Position numbers and translations under genes: made by a program | Part shown: in pieces, positions 22,994 through 31,670 of the stretch | Numbering within the stretch: the stretch's first letter is position 1 | How the letters are laid out: each line of letters begins with the position of its first letter | Notes under the pieces: model-generated | Seen by the model: only the letters and a program-made list of their open reading frames with translations | Databases searched by the model: none | Told to the model about the DNA's origin: nothing | From: Lachnospiraceae bacterium UBA3282 | GTDB lineage: Bacteria; Bacillota; Clostridia; Lachnospirales; Lachnospiraceae | NCBI GenBank assembly: GCA_002361735.1 | Contig: DETS01000056.1 | Coordinates: 1,677-47,637 of the forward strand | Reading direction: 5' to 3' | DNA length: 45,961 nucleotides

Positions 22994-23353
22994 ATGAAAG
23001 TATCTTCAATGGATACCCATATGGGAAATATTTCGATTGACCAGGAAGTGATCGCGCAATATGCCGGCACTGTGGCGATGGAGTGCTTCGGCGTGGTCGG
23101 CATGGCGAGCATGAGCGTAAAGGACGGGCTGGTGAAGCTCTTAAAGAAAGACAGTATGACCAGAGGCATACGGGTATTCCTCAATAACAATAAGCTGACC
23201 ATCAACTTCCACATTATCGTTTCCTATGGCGTGAGTATCCTGGCAGTATCCGATAATCTGATCGACAGCGTGAAATATAAGGTGGAGGAGTTTTCCGGAA
23301 TCGCAGTGGAGAAGATCAATATTTTTGTAGAGGGTGTGCGGGTGATAGATTGA
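22994..23353 (+). CDS. Asp23/Gls24 family envelope stress response protein (YloU-like)
   Basis: A 119-residue soluble protein. The Asp23/Gls24 fold shows as GNISIDQEVIAQYAGTVAME, CFGVVGMASM, then NKLTINFHIIVSYGVSILAV and the C-terminal INIFVEGVRV. Related proteins associate with the cell envelope and respond to wall stress. The ATG at 22994 follows AGGAGG. It precedes fakA by 67 bases, the order seen in Bacillus (yloU-yloV), so they likely form one transcript. Confidence 0.93.
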   Translation: MKVSSMDTHMGNISIDQEVIAQYAGTVAMECFGVVGMASMSVKDGLVKLLKKDSMTRGIRVFLNNNKLTINFHIIVSYGVSILAVSDNLIDSVKYKVEEFSGIAVEKINIFVEGVRVID

Positions 23354-23420
23354 GAAGCCGCACCAGTGGACTGATTTTTCGATTTTTGCAGAAAGAACCG
23401 GATTATAGGAGGATGAAACG

Positions 23421-25109
23421 GTGGGTTCAAATACGATAGATGCCAAATTGATGGCTAAGATGTTCTTAGCCGGCGCAAAGAATCTGGAAAATAAGAAGGA
23501 ATGGATCAACGAGTTAAACGTGTTCCCCGTGCCGGACGGCGATACGGGCACGAACATGACTATGACGATCATGGCGGCGGCGCGGGAAGTGTCTGCCCTC
23601 TACGATATGGGAGACATTGATATGGTTTCCCTTTGCAAGGCGATTTCATCAGGGTCTCTCAGAGGGGCGAGAGGAAATTCGGGCGTGATCCTTTCTCAGC
23701 TGTTCCGCGGTTTTACCAAAGGGGTGAAGGAGTGCCGGGAGATTACGGTCCCTGTCCTTGCCGCAGCCTTTGAGAAGGCGGTAGAGACGGCTTATAAGGC
23801 GGTGATGAAGCCTAAAGAAGGCACGATCCTTACGGTGGCGAAGGGCGGTGCGGTCAAGGCGAGAGAGCTTGCGGATGCGGGTGTTACGGATTTGGAGGAA
23901 TTTTTGGGGCAGGTGATTGCCCATGCGGACGAGGTACTGCAGCAGACGCCGGAGATGCTTCCCGTATTAAAGCAGGCGGGGGTTGTTGACTCGGGTGGTC
24001 AAGGTTTGATGCAGGTTTTAAAAGGCGCATATGACGCTTATCTTGGCAAGGAGATCGACCTGACGGTTGAAAAAAGCGCGGGTCCGACTGCCGGGAGCGT
24101 GACAGGAGCCAAGAGTTATGAGGCGCAGGCCGGCGCGGAGATCAAATTCGGTTACTGTACCGAGTTCATTATTATGCTGAACAAGGTATTTAACATCAAA
24201 ATGGAGATGGACTTCAAGGCATATCTGGAGTCGATCGGGGATTCTATCGTAGTGGTAGCGGACGAGGACGTGGTAAAGGTGCACGTACATACCAACGATC
24301 CCGGTCTGGCTATCCAGAGGGCGTTGAAGTACGGTGCACTCTCCAATATGAAAATCGATAATATGCGGCTGGAGCATCAGGAGAAATTATTCAAGATGTC
24401 CAAGCAGGAAGAAAAAGCGGAGGAAGATGACGATCTTCCCGGACCGAAGAAGGATGTCGGCTTTATCGCGGTTTCCGTGGGGGACGGCATTGGCGAGATC
24501 TTTAAGGGCTTGGGGGTGGACCACATCATTGAGGGCGGTCAGACCATGAATCCCAGTACGGAGGACATGTTAAATGCCATCGACAGAGTGAACGCCGACA
24601 GCATCTTTATCTTCCCGAACAATAAAAACATCATTCTGGCAGCGAATCAGGCGCAGTCGTTGGTAAAAGATAAGAAAATCGTAGTGATTCCCACCAAGAC
24701 GGTGCCGCAGGGCGTTACGGCAGTGATCAACTATGTACCCGATTTGTCCGTGGAGGAAAACACGGAGACGATGCTTGCGGAGATCGAGGCGGTAGCGACG
24801 GGACAGGTCACCTATGCGGTGCGGGATACGCATATTGATGGCAGGGAGATCAGGCAGGGCGACTTTATGGGGCTTGGCGATCACGGAATCCTGTCGGTCG
24901 GAACATCTATTTCGAGTGTGACGCTCGAGCTGGTGGACGCTATGATGACATCCGATAAGGAGTTGATCAGTGTCTATTACGGTGAGGAAATCGACAAGGA
25001 CGATGCGGAGAAGTTAAGCGAACGGCTTGCCGAGAAGTATCCTGACTGCGATATCGAATTGCAGTACGGCGGACAGCCGATTTACTACTATATCATTTCA
25101 GCGGAATAA
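23421..25109 (+). CDS. fakA: Fatty acid kinase catalytic subunit FakA (DAK2 / YloV family)
   Basis: A 562-residue cytosolic enzyme that phosphorylates fatty acids presented by a FakB (DegV) protein, for incorporation into phospholipid. The N-terminal DhaL-type ATP domain has NVFPVPDGDTGTNMTMT and SLRGARGNSGVILSQ; the middle domain follows (GYCTEFIIMLN, VVADEDVVKVHVHTNDP), and the C-terminal DegV-like domain ends QYGGQPIYYYI. GTG start at 23421 with AGGAGG 8 bases upstream. A DegV-family gene that could be its partner lies downstream after recG. Confidence 0.92.
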   Translation: MGSNTIDAKLMAKMFLAGAKNLENKKEWINELNVFPVPDGDTGTNMTMTIMAAAREVSALYDMGDIDMVSLCKAISSGSLRGARGNSGVILSQLFRGFTKGVKECREITVPVLAAAFEKAVETAYKAVMKPKEGTILTVAKGGAVKARELADAGVTDLEEFLGQVIAHADEVLQQTPEMLPVLKQAGVVDSGGQGLMQVLKGAYDAYLGKEIDLTVEKSAGPTAGSVTGAKSYEAQAGAEIKFGYCTEFIIMLNKVFNIKMEMDFKAYLESIGDSIVVVADEDVVKVHVHTNDPGLAIQRALKYGALSNMKIDNMRLEHQEKLFKMSKQEEKAEEDDDLPGPKKDVGFIAVSVGDGIGEIFKGLGVDHIIEGGQTMNPSTEDMLNAIDRVNADSIFIFPNNKNIILAANQAQSLVKDKKIVVIPTKTVPQGVTAVINYVPDLSVEENTETMLAEIEAVATGQVTYAVRDTHIDGREIRQGDFMGLGDHGILSVGTSISSVTLELVDAMMTSDKELISVYYGEEIDKDDAEKLSERLAEKYPDCDIELQYGGQPIYYYIISAE

Positions 25110-25126
25110 ACGAAACGGTGAAAAAT

Positions 25127-27181
25127 ATGGATATCAGATCTTTGAAGGGCGTCGGTGACAAAACCGCCGCCCTCTTTGAAAAATTGCATATTTTTACGGC
25201 AGAAGACCTGGTTCGCTATTATCCGAGAGATTATGAGCAGTTCTCGGAACCTGTTCCGCTTTCATCGGCGCAGCCGGAAGAAATCGTGACGGTGGAGGGG
25301 GTTCTTGCAGGCAATGTGGCAACCAGACATGTCCGCGGACTTTCCATCACCGGCTTTCAGGCATCCTGCGGGGGCGGGCTGCTGCATCTGACCTACTTTA
25401 ACATGCCTTACTTAAAAAACAGCTTAAAGCGCGGCGTTCCCTATCTGTTCAGAGGACGGCTCCATCGGGGAAAAGAGCGCTTTTCCATGGAGCAGGCAAA
25501 AATCTATAAGCCGGAGGAATATACAAAACTGGTGGACGCCATGCAGCCGCGCTATGCCATCACCAAAGGGCTTACCAACAACGCTGTCACCAAGGCGGTC
25601 AGGCAGGCAATCGGGCTGGTAACGTTTGCGGAAGATGTGCTGCCGGAGAAAATTCGCAGTCATGAGGGGTTTGTCAGCCTTTCGGAGGCGGTTGCACAAA
25701 TGCACTTTCCCACGAACAGACAGACGCTGGTCGAAGCCAGAAAAAGGCTGGTGTTTGACGAGTTTTTTCAGTTCATTTTGGCGGTCCGTAAGCTGAAGGC
25801 GGCGGGAGAACGGGAGAAAAACGATTATCCCATGATTGAGGTGGCGCAGACGAAACGGCTGATCGAAGCCCTGCCGTATCGCCTGACAGGGGCGCAGGAG
25901 CGGGTGTGGAGTGAAATACAAAGCGATTTGTGTGGGGAGAGTGTGATGAACCGCCTGATCCAGGGAGATGTCGGCTCCGGAAAGACGATTTTGGCGTTCC
26001 TTTCGCTGATCATGTGCGTGGCAAACGGGTACCAGGGGGCGATGATGGCACCCACGGAAGTCCTTGCCAGGCAGCATTATGAGAGCCTGCTTTCCCTGAA
26101 AAAAAAGTATGGCTTGGAAATCGCCCCTGTTTTGTTGACAGGTTCGGTCACGGCGAAAGACAGGCGGGAAATCTATGCAAAGATTGCAAGCGGCGAGGCG
26201 GATATCATTCTGGGGACGCACGCCCTCATTCAGGAGAAGGTGGAATACAAGAACCTTGCTCTGGTCATCACCGACGAGCAGCACCGCTTCGGCGTCAGAC
26301 AGCGGGAAAAGCTGGCGGAGAAGGGCGGTGCCGTCCATGTGCTGGTGATGAGCGCGACGCCGATACCACGGACGTTAGCCATCATCCTCTACGGCGATCT
26401 GCATATTTCCGTGCTGGATGAGCTTCCGGCGGACAGGCTTCCTGTCAAAAACTGTGTGGTGAACACAAGTTATCGGAACACCGCCTATAAATTCATTGAA
26501 AAAGAGGTGGCCGGCGGCAGTCAGGTCTATGTGATCTGCCCGATGGTGGAAGAAGGAGAGTCTCAGGAGCTTGAGGATGTGGGGACTTACACGAAAAAGT
26601 TACAGGAGGCGCTTCCTGCCACCGTGCGGGTAGCTGCCCTTCACGGAAGGATGAAGCCTGCGGAGAAAACCCGCATCATGGAGGCGTTTGAGGCGCACAA
26701 TATCGATGTGCTGGTCTCCACCACCGTGATCGAGGTGGGCATCAATGTACCAAACGCTACGGTGATGCTGATCGAGAACGCGGAACGTTTCGGACTGGCT
26801 CAGCTGCATCAGTTGAGAGGTCGGGTGGGGCGCGGTGATAAGCAGTCCTATTGTATCTTTATCAGCGCCTCTGAGAGACCGGAGACTATGGAACGCCTGA
26901 AGATTTTGAACGAGTCGAACGACGGGTTCGTGATCGCGAGCAAGGACCTTTCCCTGCGCGGACCGGGGGATTTGTTCGGCATCAGACAGAGCGGCGAGCT
27001 GCAGTTTGCGCTGGGGGATATCTATCAGGATGCCGCCATTTTGCAGAGGGCGAGCGACTGGGCAGACAAAATTCTCACGGAAGATCCGGAGCTTATGAGG
27101 CAGGAGCACGCGGGGCTTAAGCAGTGCCTGACAGAGAAACTGGCCGCGGGCGGAAATGAGGTTGACTTTAGGAGTATCTGA
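25127..27181 (+). CDS. recG: ATP-dependent DNA helicase RecG
   Basis: Branch-migrating helicase that reverses stalled forks and processes recombination intermediates. It has about 684 residues. The N-terminal wedge/OB domain begins IRSLKGVGDKTAALFEKLHI. Helicase motifs: I GDVGSGKT, II as DEQH (ITDEQHRFGVRQRE), III SATPIPRTL, then VSTTVIEVGINVPNAT and QLHQLRGRVGRG. Start: ATG 25127 with GGTGA 5 bases upstream; the GTG at 25118 is an alternative. It lies 17 bases after fakA, so the two are co-transcribed. A perfect hairpin begins 3 bases after its stop. Confidence 0.96.
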   Translation: MDIRSLKGVGDKTAALFEKLHIFTAEDLVRYYPRDYEQFSEPVPLSSAQPEEIVTVEGVLAGNVATRHVRGLSITGFQASCGGGLLHLTYFNMPYLKNSLKRGVPYLFRGRLHRGKERFSMEQAKIYKPEEYTKLVDAMQPRYAITKGLTNNAVTKAVRQAIGLVTFAEDVLPEKIRSHEGFVSLSEAVAQMHFPTNRQTLVEARKRLVFDEFFQFILAVRKLKAAGEREKNDYPMIEVAQTKRLIEALPYRLTGAQERVWSEIQSDLCGESVMNRLIQGDVGSGKTILAFLSLIMCVANGYQGAMMAPTEVLARQHYESLLSLKKKYGLEIAPVLLTGSVTAKDRREIYAKIASGEADIILGTHALIQEKVEYKNLALVITDEQHRFGVRQREKLAEKGGAVHVLVMSATPIPRTLAIILYGDLHISVLDELPADRLPVKNCVVNTSYRNTAYKFIEKEVAGGSQVYVICPMVEEGESQELEDVGTYTKKLQEALPATVRVAALHGRMKPAEKTRIMEAFEAHNIDVLVSTTVIEVGINVPNATVMLIENAERFGLAQLHQLRGRVGRGDKQSYCIFISASERPETMERLKILNESNDGFVIASKDLSLRGPGDLFGIRQSGELQFALGDIYQDAAILQRASDWADKILTEDPELMRQEHAGLKQCLTEKLAAGGNEVDFRSI

Positions 27182-27183
27182 CG

Positions 27184-27212
27184 GTAAACTGAGTAAGAAG
27201 TACTCAGTTTAC
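27184..27212. repeat. Perfect 12-bp hairpin immediately after recG
   Basis: GTAAACTGAGTA and TACTCAGTTTAC with loop AGAAG; no T-run follows. It may stabilise the recG mRNA end or be a relic palindromic element; it is not a standard terminator. Confidence 0.6.
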
Positions 27213-27270
27213 GCTGTGGATGCCTAAAAAGAGCGGCATTCTCATCCTTGGAGAGGGGACAATTACAATT

Positions 27271-28140
27271 ATGGGAAAGAAAATCGCAGTCATCACCGAC
27301 AGTAACAGCGGCATTACGCAGGCACAGGCGAAAGAAATCGGTCTTTATGTGCTGCCGATGCCTTTTATGATTGATGAGGAGACCTACTATGAGGATATTA
27401 CGCTGACGCAGGAGGCATTTTATAAAAGGCTCTCCGAAAATGCGAACGTGATCACCAGTCAACCCAGCCCCGAATCCATATTGAAGCTTTGGGACGAAGT
27501 GCTTGAAACGCATGACGAAATCGTGCACATTCCGATGTCGAGCGGCTTGAGCGGTTCCTGTCAGAGTGCGCTCATGTTGGCTGAGGACTATGACGGGAAG
27601 GTGCAGGTGGTCAACAACCAGCGTATTTCCGTGACACAGAGACAGTCGGCGCTTGACGCTTTGATGCTTGCGGAGAAAGGATTGGATGCGGCGCAGATCA
27701 AGGAGGCTTTGGAAGAAGATAAATTCAATTCCAGCATCTATATTATGCTGGATACCCTCTATTACCTGAAAAAGGGCGGCAGGATCACACCTGCGGCGGC
27801 AGCGCTGGGGACGATCCTGCGGTTAAAGCCCGTTTTACAGATCCAGGGCGAAAAGTTGGACGCTTTTGCGAAGGCACGGACGGTCTCTCAGGGAAAGAGC
27901 ATTATGATAAACGCCATTAAGAGTGATATGGAGAAGCGTTTTGGCGGTGCGACGCCCGATAATATCCATCTGCAGATTGCTTACACCTATGATAATGGGG
28001 CTGCGGAGCAGCTGAAACGGGAAGTGGAGGAAGCATTTCCGGGGTTCGAGGTGCATATGGATCCGCTGTCACTTAGCGTGGCGTGCCATATCGGGCCGGG
28101 GGCGCTGGCAGTAGCCTGTAGTAAATGCCTGCGGCATTAA
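27271..28140 (+). CDS. DegV family fatty-acid-binding protein (FakB-like)
   Basis: A 289-residue protein that binds a fatty acid and presents it to FakA. The family motifs are visible: AVITDSNSGITQAQ at the start, PMSSGLSGSCQSA (fatty-acid-binding loop), YYLKKGGRITPAAAALG, and the C-terminal CHIGPGALAVAC. The start at 27271 was chosen because the DegV fold starts there; the frame runs back to 27220 but that adds non-conserved residues. Its closeness to fakA (two genes upstream) supports an enzyme-carrier partnership, which is inferred. Confidence 0.92.
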   Translation: MGKKIAVITDSNSGITQAQAKEIGLYVLPMPFMIDEETYYEDITLTQEAFYKRLSENANVITSQPSPESILKLWDEVLETHDEIVHIPMSSGLSGSCQSALMLAEDYDGKVQVVNNQRISVTQRQSALDALMLAEKGLDAAQIKEALEEDKFNSSIYIMLDTLYYLKKGGRITPAAAALGTILRLKPVLQIQGEKLDAFAKARTVSQGKSIMINAIKSDMEKRFGGATPDNIHLQIAYTYDNGAAEQLKREVEEAFPGFEVHMDPLSLSVACHIGPGALAVACSKCLRH

Positions 28141-28145
28141 CTACG

Positions 28146-28168
28146 CGAGTTCCACTGCGTGAAACTCG
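28146..28168. repeat. Hairpin without T-run after DegV gene
   Basis: CGAGTTCCAC (28146-28155) and GTGAAACTCG (28159-28168) pair with one mismatch and a TGC loop, 6 bases after the DegV stop codon. No T-run. Confidence 0.45.
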
Positions 28169-28203
28169 GCTGCAGTAAATAATTGAAAATGGAGGTATTT
28201 TAA

Positions 28204-28470
28204 GTGCCGGCATTATCTATGTTTTTTGGGATTATTGTGCGAATGCAAAGTGAAAAAGGCGGAAAACATAATAAACCGCACATTCATGCCTTATATGGAA
28301 ATGAGGAAGTTGTTGTGGGGATAGATGGGGAAGTTATAGAAGGAAATTTTCCCAATAAGCAGATGAAACTTTTATTGGCATGGATCGCAATTCATGAAGA
28401 CGAATTAAAAGCAAATTGGGAGTTATTGTGTAATGGAGACGGTTATTTCAAAATCGAACCATTACGTTAG
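28204..28470 (+). CDS. DUF4160 domain-containing protein
   Basis: An 88-residue protein starting at GTG 28204 (GGAGG 8 bases upstream). The motif GGKHNKPHIHALYG (H-x-H after a basic segment) and the short C-terminal helix-turn (LLLAWIAIHEDELKANWELL) are the DUF4160 pattern. DUF4160 genes commonly pair with DUF2442 genes, as here, and the pair has been proposed as a toxin-antitoxin-like module; no activity can be read from the sequence. The base composition is AT-richer than the flanking core genes, suggesting acquisition. Confidence 0.9.
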   Translation: MPALSMFFGIIVRMQSEKGGKHNKPHIHALYGNEEVVVGIDGEVIEGNFPNKQMKLLLAWIAIHEDELKANWELLCNGDGYFKIEPLR

Positions 28471-28488
28471 GTATGGAGGTGTTTTGGC

Positions 28489-28731
28489 ATGTTAAGACCA
28501 ACCGCAGTTCAAGTGGAAGCAATCTGTGCTTACCAGATATTGGTAGTATTTGATAATAATGAAAAGAAGCGCTTTGATGTTGCGCCCTATATAAAAGGCG
28601 AGTGGTATGGACAACTGCGGTCATTTGATTATTTTAAACGGGTATCAACAGATGGATTTACGGTTGTGTGGCCTGATGGGCAGGATATATGTCCGGATGA
28701 ATTGTATCATCTGGGCGAGGTAGTCTTGTAA
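28489..28731 (+). CDS. DUF2442 domain-containing protein
   Basis: An 80-residue protein, partner of the preceding DUF4160 gene (18 bases between them). It shows the DUF2442 pattern: VFDNNEKKRFDVAPYIKGEW, then F..V....FTVVWPDGQDICPDELY. The ATG at 28489 follows GGAGG. In other genomes DUF2442 proteins resemble DNA-binding or antitoxin-like partners. The pair sits alone between core genes and is AT-rich. Confidence 0.9.
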   Translation: MLRPTAVQVEAICAYQILVVFDNNEKKRFDVAPYIKGEWYGQLRSFDYFKRVSTDGFTVVWPDGQDICPDELYHLGEVVL

Positions 28732-28783
28732 AATGGAATGAAAAAAATCGGATGTTTAAGAATGATTGTGAGGGGATGATTTT

Positions 28784-29434
28784 ATGAAAAAGGAGTCGGG
28801 GATGGGGTATTTTTTGTTAGCGTTGGCGGCTTTTGCGAGTATTGGGTTTGAAATCGCGCTTGCTTTTGGAATCGAGCCGATTTTATATGGGGCTTCCATA
28901 AATGAATGGACGGATTTACAGGCAATTTTACATTGGGTGATGACGTGTATCTTATGGGGTGCGGCAAGCTTTGGCATCGTTCGATTCGCGAAGAAAAAGT
29001 ATGGGTTTGACCTCTTTCAAAAAGGGGCGAAAATGGCAGTCTGGCAATGGCTGCTCATTCTTTTGTTTATCATTGGTTTTTTATGTATTTCCTATGTTGA
29101 TTGGGGCGGTAGCAAGGTGATGAAGGAATTTTACGCAAACGGTCCCGTGAAATTCATCTTTCAGTACATATACTATATTTTTGAGACGATTTTAGTGACG
29201 CTGATTCTGGTATTTGGTCAAATCGCCTTTGAAAAGTGGTTTCATAAACCAAATATCCCTTATGGCGGTATCATCGTGGCAATCACTTGGGGCATCGGGC
29301 ATTTTTTCACCAAAGATATCATAACGGGGATCGTGACCATGCTCTCGGGGCTGGCTTTTGGAAGCGTTTATCTTTTGACGAACAGGGATATTCGGAAAGC
29401 CTATCCGATTTTGTGGATCATGTTTGTTTTCTAA
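28784..29434 (+). CDS. CPBP-like integral membrane protein, catalytic motifs incomplete
   Basis: A 216-residue protein with about six hydrophobic segments. The C-terminal half resembles CPBP (Abi/CAAX protease-like) proteins: a helix ETILVTLILVFGQIAFEKWF where the EExxxR motif would be expected but is absent, WGIGHFF for the FxxxH motif, and GLAFGSVYLLTNRDIRKAYP as in the last CPBP helices, without the final HxxxN. Catalysis is therefore doubtful. ATG at 28784 follows GAGGGG. It is AT-rich like the DUF4160/2442 pair upstream and may have arrived with it. The identification is by pattern and moderate. Confidence 0.7.
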   Translation: MKKESGMGYFLLALAAFASIGFEIALAFGIEPILYGASINEWTDLQAILHWVMTCILWGAASFGIVRFAKKKYGFDLFQKGAKMAVWQWLLILLFIIGFLCISYVDWGGSKVMKEFYANGPVKFIFQYIYYIFETILVTLILVFGQIAFEKWFHKPNIPYGGIIVAITWGIGHFFTKDIITGIVTMLSGLAFGSVYLLTNRDIRKAYPILWIMFVF

Positions 29435-29456
29435 AAATGAGGAAAGAATAGAGGAT

Positions 29457-30725
29457 ATGAAAAAGAATCATTTGCACAAATTATTTACCTTTATCGACGA
29501 AAGTCCCACCAGCTTTCATGCAGTGGCAAATCTGGAAAAACTGCTGGATGCAAGGGGCTTTTTGAAATTGTCGGAGAGAGAACGCTGGAAATTGGAAACA
29601 GGGGAGAAGTATTATGTAAACCGAAACGGTTCTTCCCTGATTGCCTTTACGATACCGAACGAGAAGCCATTGGGTTTCCATATGGTGGCGGCGCACAGCG
29701 ATTCTCCGTGCTTTAAGCTTAAAGAGTCACCGGAAATCGTGGCGAATGATTGCTATCTCAAGCTGAATGTGGAGAAGTACGGCGGGATGATCCTTTCCAC
29801 CTGGCTGGACAGACCGCTTTCCATAGCGGGCAGGATCGTGGTCAAAGACGGAGAGAACTTACGCAGCTGTCTGGTCAATCTGGATCGGGACACAGCCATC
29901 ATTCCCAATCTGGCCATCCATATGAACCGGGATATGAATAAGGGAGTTGAATATAATCCCCAGACCGATCTGCAGCCCATCATCGGCGAGACGTCTGCGA
30001 AAGGCAGTTTGATGAAACAGATTGCAAAGGAAGCAGGGGTAAAGGAAAAGGAGATTCTGGGCAGCGATCTATACTTGTATAACAGAGACAAGTGCCGTCT
30101 GATTGGCATGGACAACGCCTTTATCGCAGGACCGAGGCTTGACGATCTCGAATGTGCGTATGCGGGGATGGCAGCACTGGCAGATCGGGCATCAGAGAAT
30201 TATGTAAACCTGTGTGCGGTGTTTGACAATGAGGAAGTGGGCAGCGGCACGAAACAGGGCGCGGCGTCCACCTTTTTACGGGATGTGCTGGAACGGATCA
30301 GCGGTGGGTTGGGGATTGAGGAAGAAACATATCGTTGCATGATTGCCGACAGTTTTCTGATTTCCGCGGATAACGCCCATGCGCTCCATCCGAACAACCC
30401 GGGCAAAGCCGACGATACCAACCGGCCCGTATTAAACGGCGGTATCGTGATTAAATATCACGGGAGCCAGAAATATGCCACGGACGCGTATTCGGCGGCT
30501 GTGATGAAGGATCTCTGCAACAGGGTAGGGGTGCCTTTTCAGTCCTATGCCAACCGTGCGGATATCGCGGGCGGATCGACGCTTGGCAATATCGCGATGG
30601 CACAGGTGTCCGTTAATACGGTGGATATCGGTTTACCGCAGCTTGCCATGCACTCGGCATTGGAGACGGCGGGAGCAAAGGATTTTGATGATCTGATGGA
30701 AGCGCTGAGGACCTTTTATGAATAA
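29457..30725 (+). CDS. M18 family aminopeptidase
   Basis: A 422-residue zinc aminopeptidase of the aspartyl aminopeptidase type. Metal and catalytic regions are visible: HMVAAHSDSPCFKLK, GPRLDDLECAYAG, FDNEEVGSGTKQGA, SADNAHALHPNNPGK, and the final LPQLAMHSALETAG. It removes N-terminal residues from peptides in the cytosol. Start: ATG 29457; an ATG at 29424 in the same frame overlaps the upstream gene and adds a non-conserved stretch. The last codons and stop lie inside a perfect 28-base inverted repeat. Confidence 0.95.
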   Translation: MKKNHLHKLFTFIDESPTSFHAVANLEKLLDARGFLKLSERERWKLETGEKYYVNRNGSSLIAFTIPNEKPLGFHMVAAHSDSPCFKLKESPEIVANDCYLKLNVEKYGGMILSTWLDRPLSIAGRIVVKDGENLRSCLVNLDRDTAIIPNLAIHMNRDMNKGVEYNPQTDLQPIIGETSAKGSLMKQIAKEAGVKEKEILGSDLYLYNRDKCRLIGMDNAFIAGPRLDDLECAYAGMAALADRASENYVNLCAVFDNEEVGSGTKQGAASTFLRDVLERISGGLGIEEETYRCMIADSFLISADNAHALHPNNPGKADDTNRPVLNGGIVIKYHGSQKYATDAYSAAVMKDLCNRVGVPFQSYANRADIAGGSTLGNIAMAQVSVNTVDIGLPQLAMHSALETAGAKDFDDLMEALRTFYE

Positions 30726-30734
30726 AAGGTCCTC
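30707..30734. repeat. Perfect 13-bp hairpin spanning the M18 stop codon
   Basis: GAGGACCTTTTAT (30707-30719), loop GA, ATAAAAGGTCCTC (30722-30734). The stop codon (30723-30725) lies in the right arm. No T-run follows. Confidence 0.75.
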
Positions 30735-30777
30735 GGTGAGTTTACGGCTGTCAACGAGTTACAGGAAAAGGAGAAAA

Positions 30778-31035
30778 ATGGACAGAATCATAAAACCGAT
30801 AGAAGAAAAATAAAATAAAACTGCTATCAGAAATTGCCAATGTTAATTTCCTTATGTCAAGACAAATGCTCGAAGGGAAAGAAGTGTGTGTGTTAAAGGC
30901 AAAAGCGCCCGAGATGAAAGAAAGTATAGATAAATTGCAAAAATTGGAGATTGATTTTATGGTAAGACCGATGTTTCGGTATTAACGAAAGAAGTAAGAT
31001 GGCAGTTAGTTAAAATCGGTGAGTGTCATGAATAA
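30778..31035 (+). pseudogene. Frameshifted remnant of a small gene, about 85 codons
   Basis: An ATG at 30778 with a strong AAAAGGAG opens MDRIIKPIEE, then the frame stops. A continuous reading continues one frame over (KIKLLSEIANVNFLMSRQ, KAPEMKESIDKLQKLEID), and a further switch back to the first frame gives YGKTDVSVLTKEVRWQLVK ending at 31035. The two compensating shifts lie in an A-rich run near 30805-30815 and around 30955. I do not recognise the protein. The region 30726-31434 as a whole holds only decayed genes. Confidence 0.35.
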
Positions 31036-31160
31036 AAAATGGATGAAAACTTTTATTAGATTAGCAGAAAAGTTTGCTAAGGTAAACCAAGTACAGAGTC
31101 CAAGCAAAGGAACAATGAAAAATACAAAAAAAATCTTGATCAAGGAGAGAAATCAGCAAC

Positions 31161-31411
31161 ATGAGAGACCGGCACATCCACACGGTATTTTCCTGCGATT
31201 CGGAAGCGAAGACGGAAGATTATATTTTTGGAAGCAAAAAAGAAGGGAATCGAAACGTTATCGGGAAAACGGCGGGAGATATGTCACCATCGGTTCGGAT
31301 GCGCATGTTGTGGAGGATATCGGCGCCGATGATAGGAGCGCGAAACGGCTGATCGAAGATGTTGGCTTGCAGGAAGTGGTCTACAGGCAGAGAAAGTTAA
31401 AATTCAATTAA
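31161..31411 (+). pseudogene. Remnant of a PHP-domain histidinol-phosphatase (HisK-like)
   Basis: The ATG at 31161 begins MRDRHIHTVFSCDSEAKTED, the N-terminal metal motif (HxH) of PHP-type histidinol phosphatases. After about 25 codons the match stops, and in another frame the family's C-terminus appears: GGRYVTIGSDAHVVEDIGAD (metal-binding SDAH) to the stop at 31411. Roughly 180 residues between the two ends are missing and the frame is shifted, so the gene is dead. An intact 130-residue frame from 31019 is a by-product of this fusion. Confidence 0.65.
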
Positions 31412-31434
31412 GCGTGAAAAACCTGCGAAAAGAG

Positions 31435-31463
31435 TTGCTATTTTTCGGATGTTTCAGTATACT
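31435..31463 (+). promoter_or_regulatory. Promoter of the miaB-mutS unit
   Basis: TTGCTA (31435-31440), 17 bases, TATACT (31458-31463). The transcript would have a leader of about 200 bases containing the hairpin at 31571-31612. Confidence 0.6.
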
Positions 31464-31570
31464 ATATATGGTATTTCGACATACAAATTCAAAGTTTGAG
31501 CCGAAGATATTGGGCGGGGGTTCCGCTCTATTTTCTATTTTATTTACGAAAAAATGTTGATTTACACTTA

Positions 31571-31612
31571 CAGAATGAGATAAATTTGAGCTGTCAGAAA
31601 TTTATCGTTCTG
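31571..31612 (+). repeat. Imperfect hairpin in the miaB leader, next to a GTTTCGCAA motif
   Basis: CAGAATGAGATAAATTT (31571-31587) pairs with AAATTTATCGTTCTG (31598-31612) with an internal two-base offset, inner loop closed by CTG/CAG. Directly after it comes GGTTTCGCAA (31612-31621), a sequence that also ends the elements before mutL and miaA. Confidence 0.5.
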
Positions 31613-31670
31613 GTTTCGCAAGAAATTTTGAGACAGGATGAACGCAAATTTGTATTTGGAGGAGGAGCAG

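Noticed and set aside
28204..28731. Calling the DUF4160-DUF2442 pair a proven toxin-antitoxin system
   Set aside because: The pairing is known, but nothing in the sequence shows toxicity or neutralisation, so the entries are left as domain names.
31019..31411. Intact 130-residue gene at 31019
   Set aside because: Its second half is the C-terminus of a PHP phosphatase in a different frame from the matching N-terminus at 31161, and it has no ribosome binding site; it is a chance frame across a dead gene.
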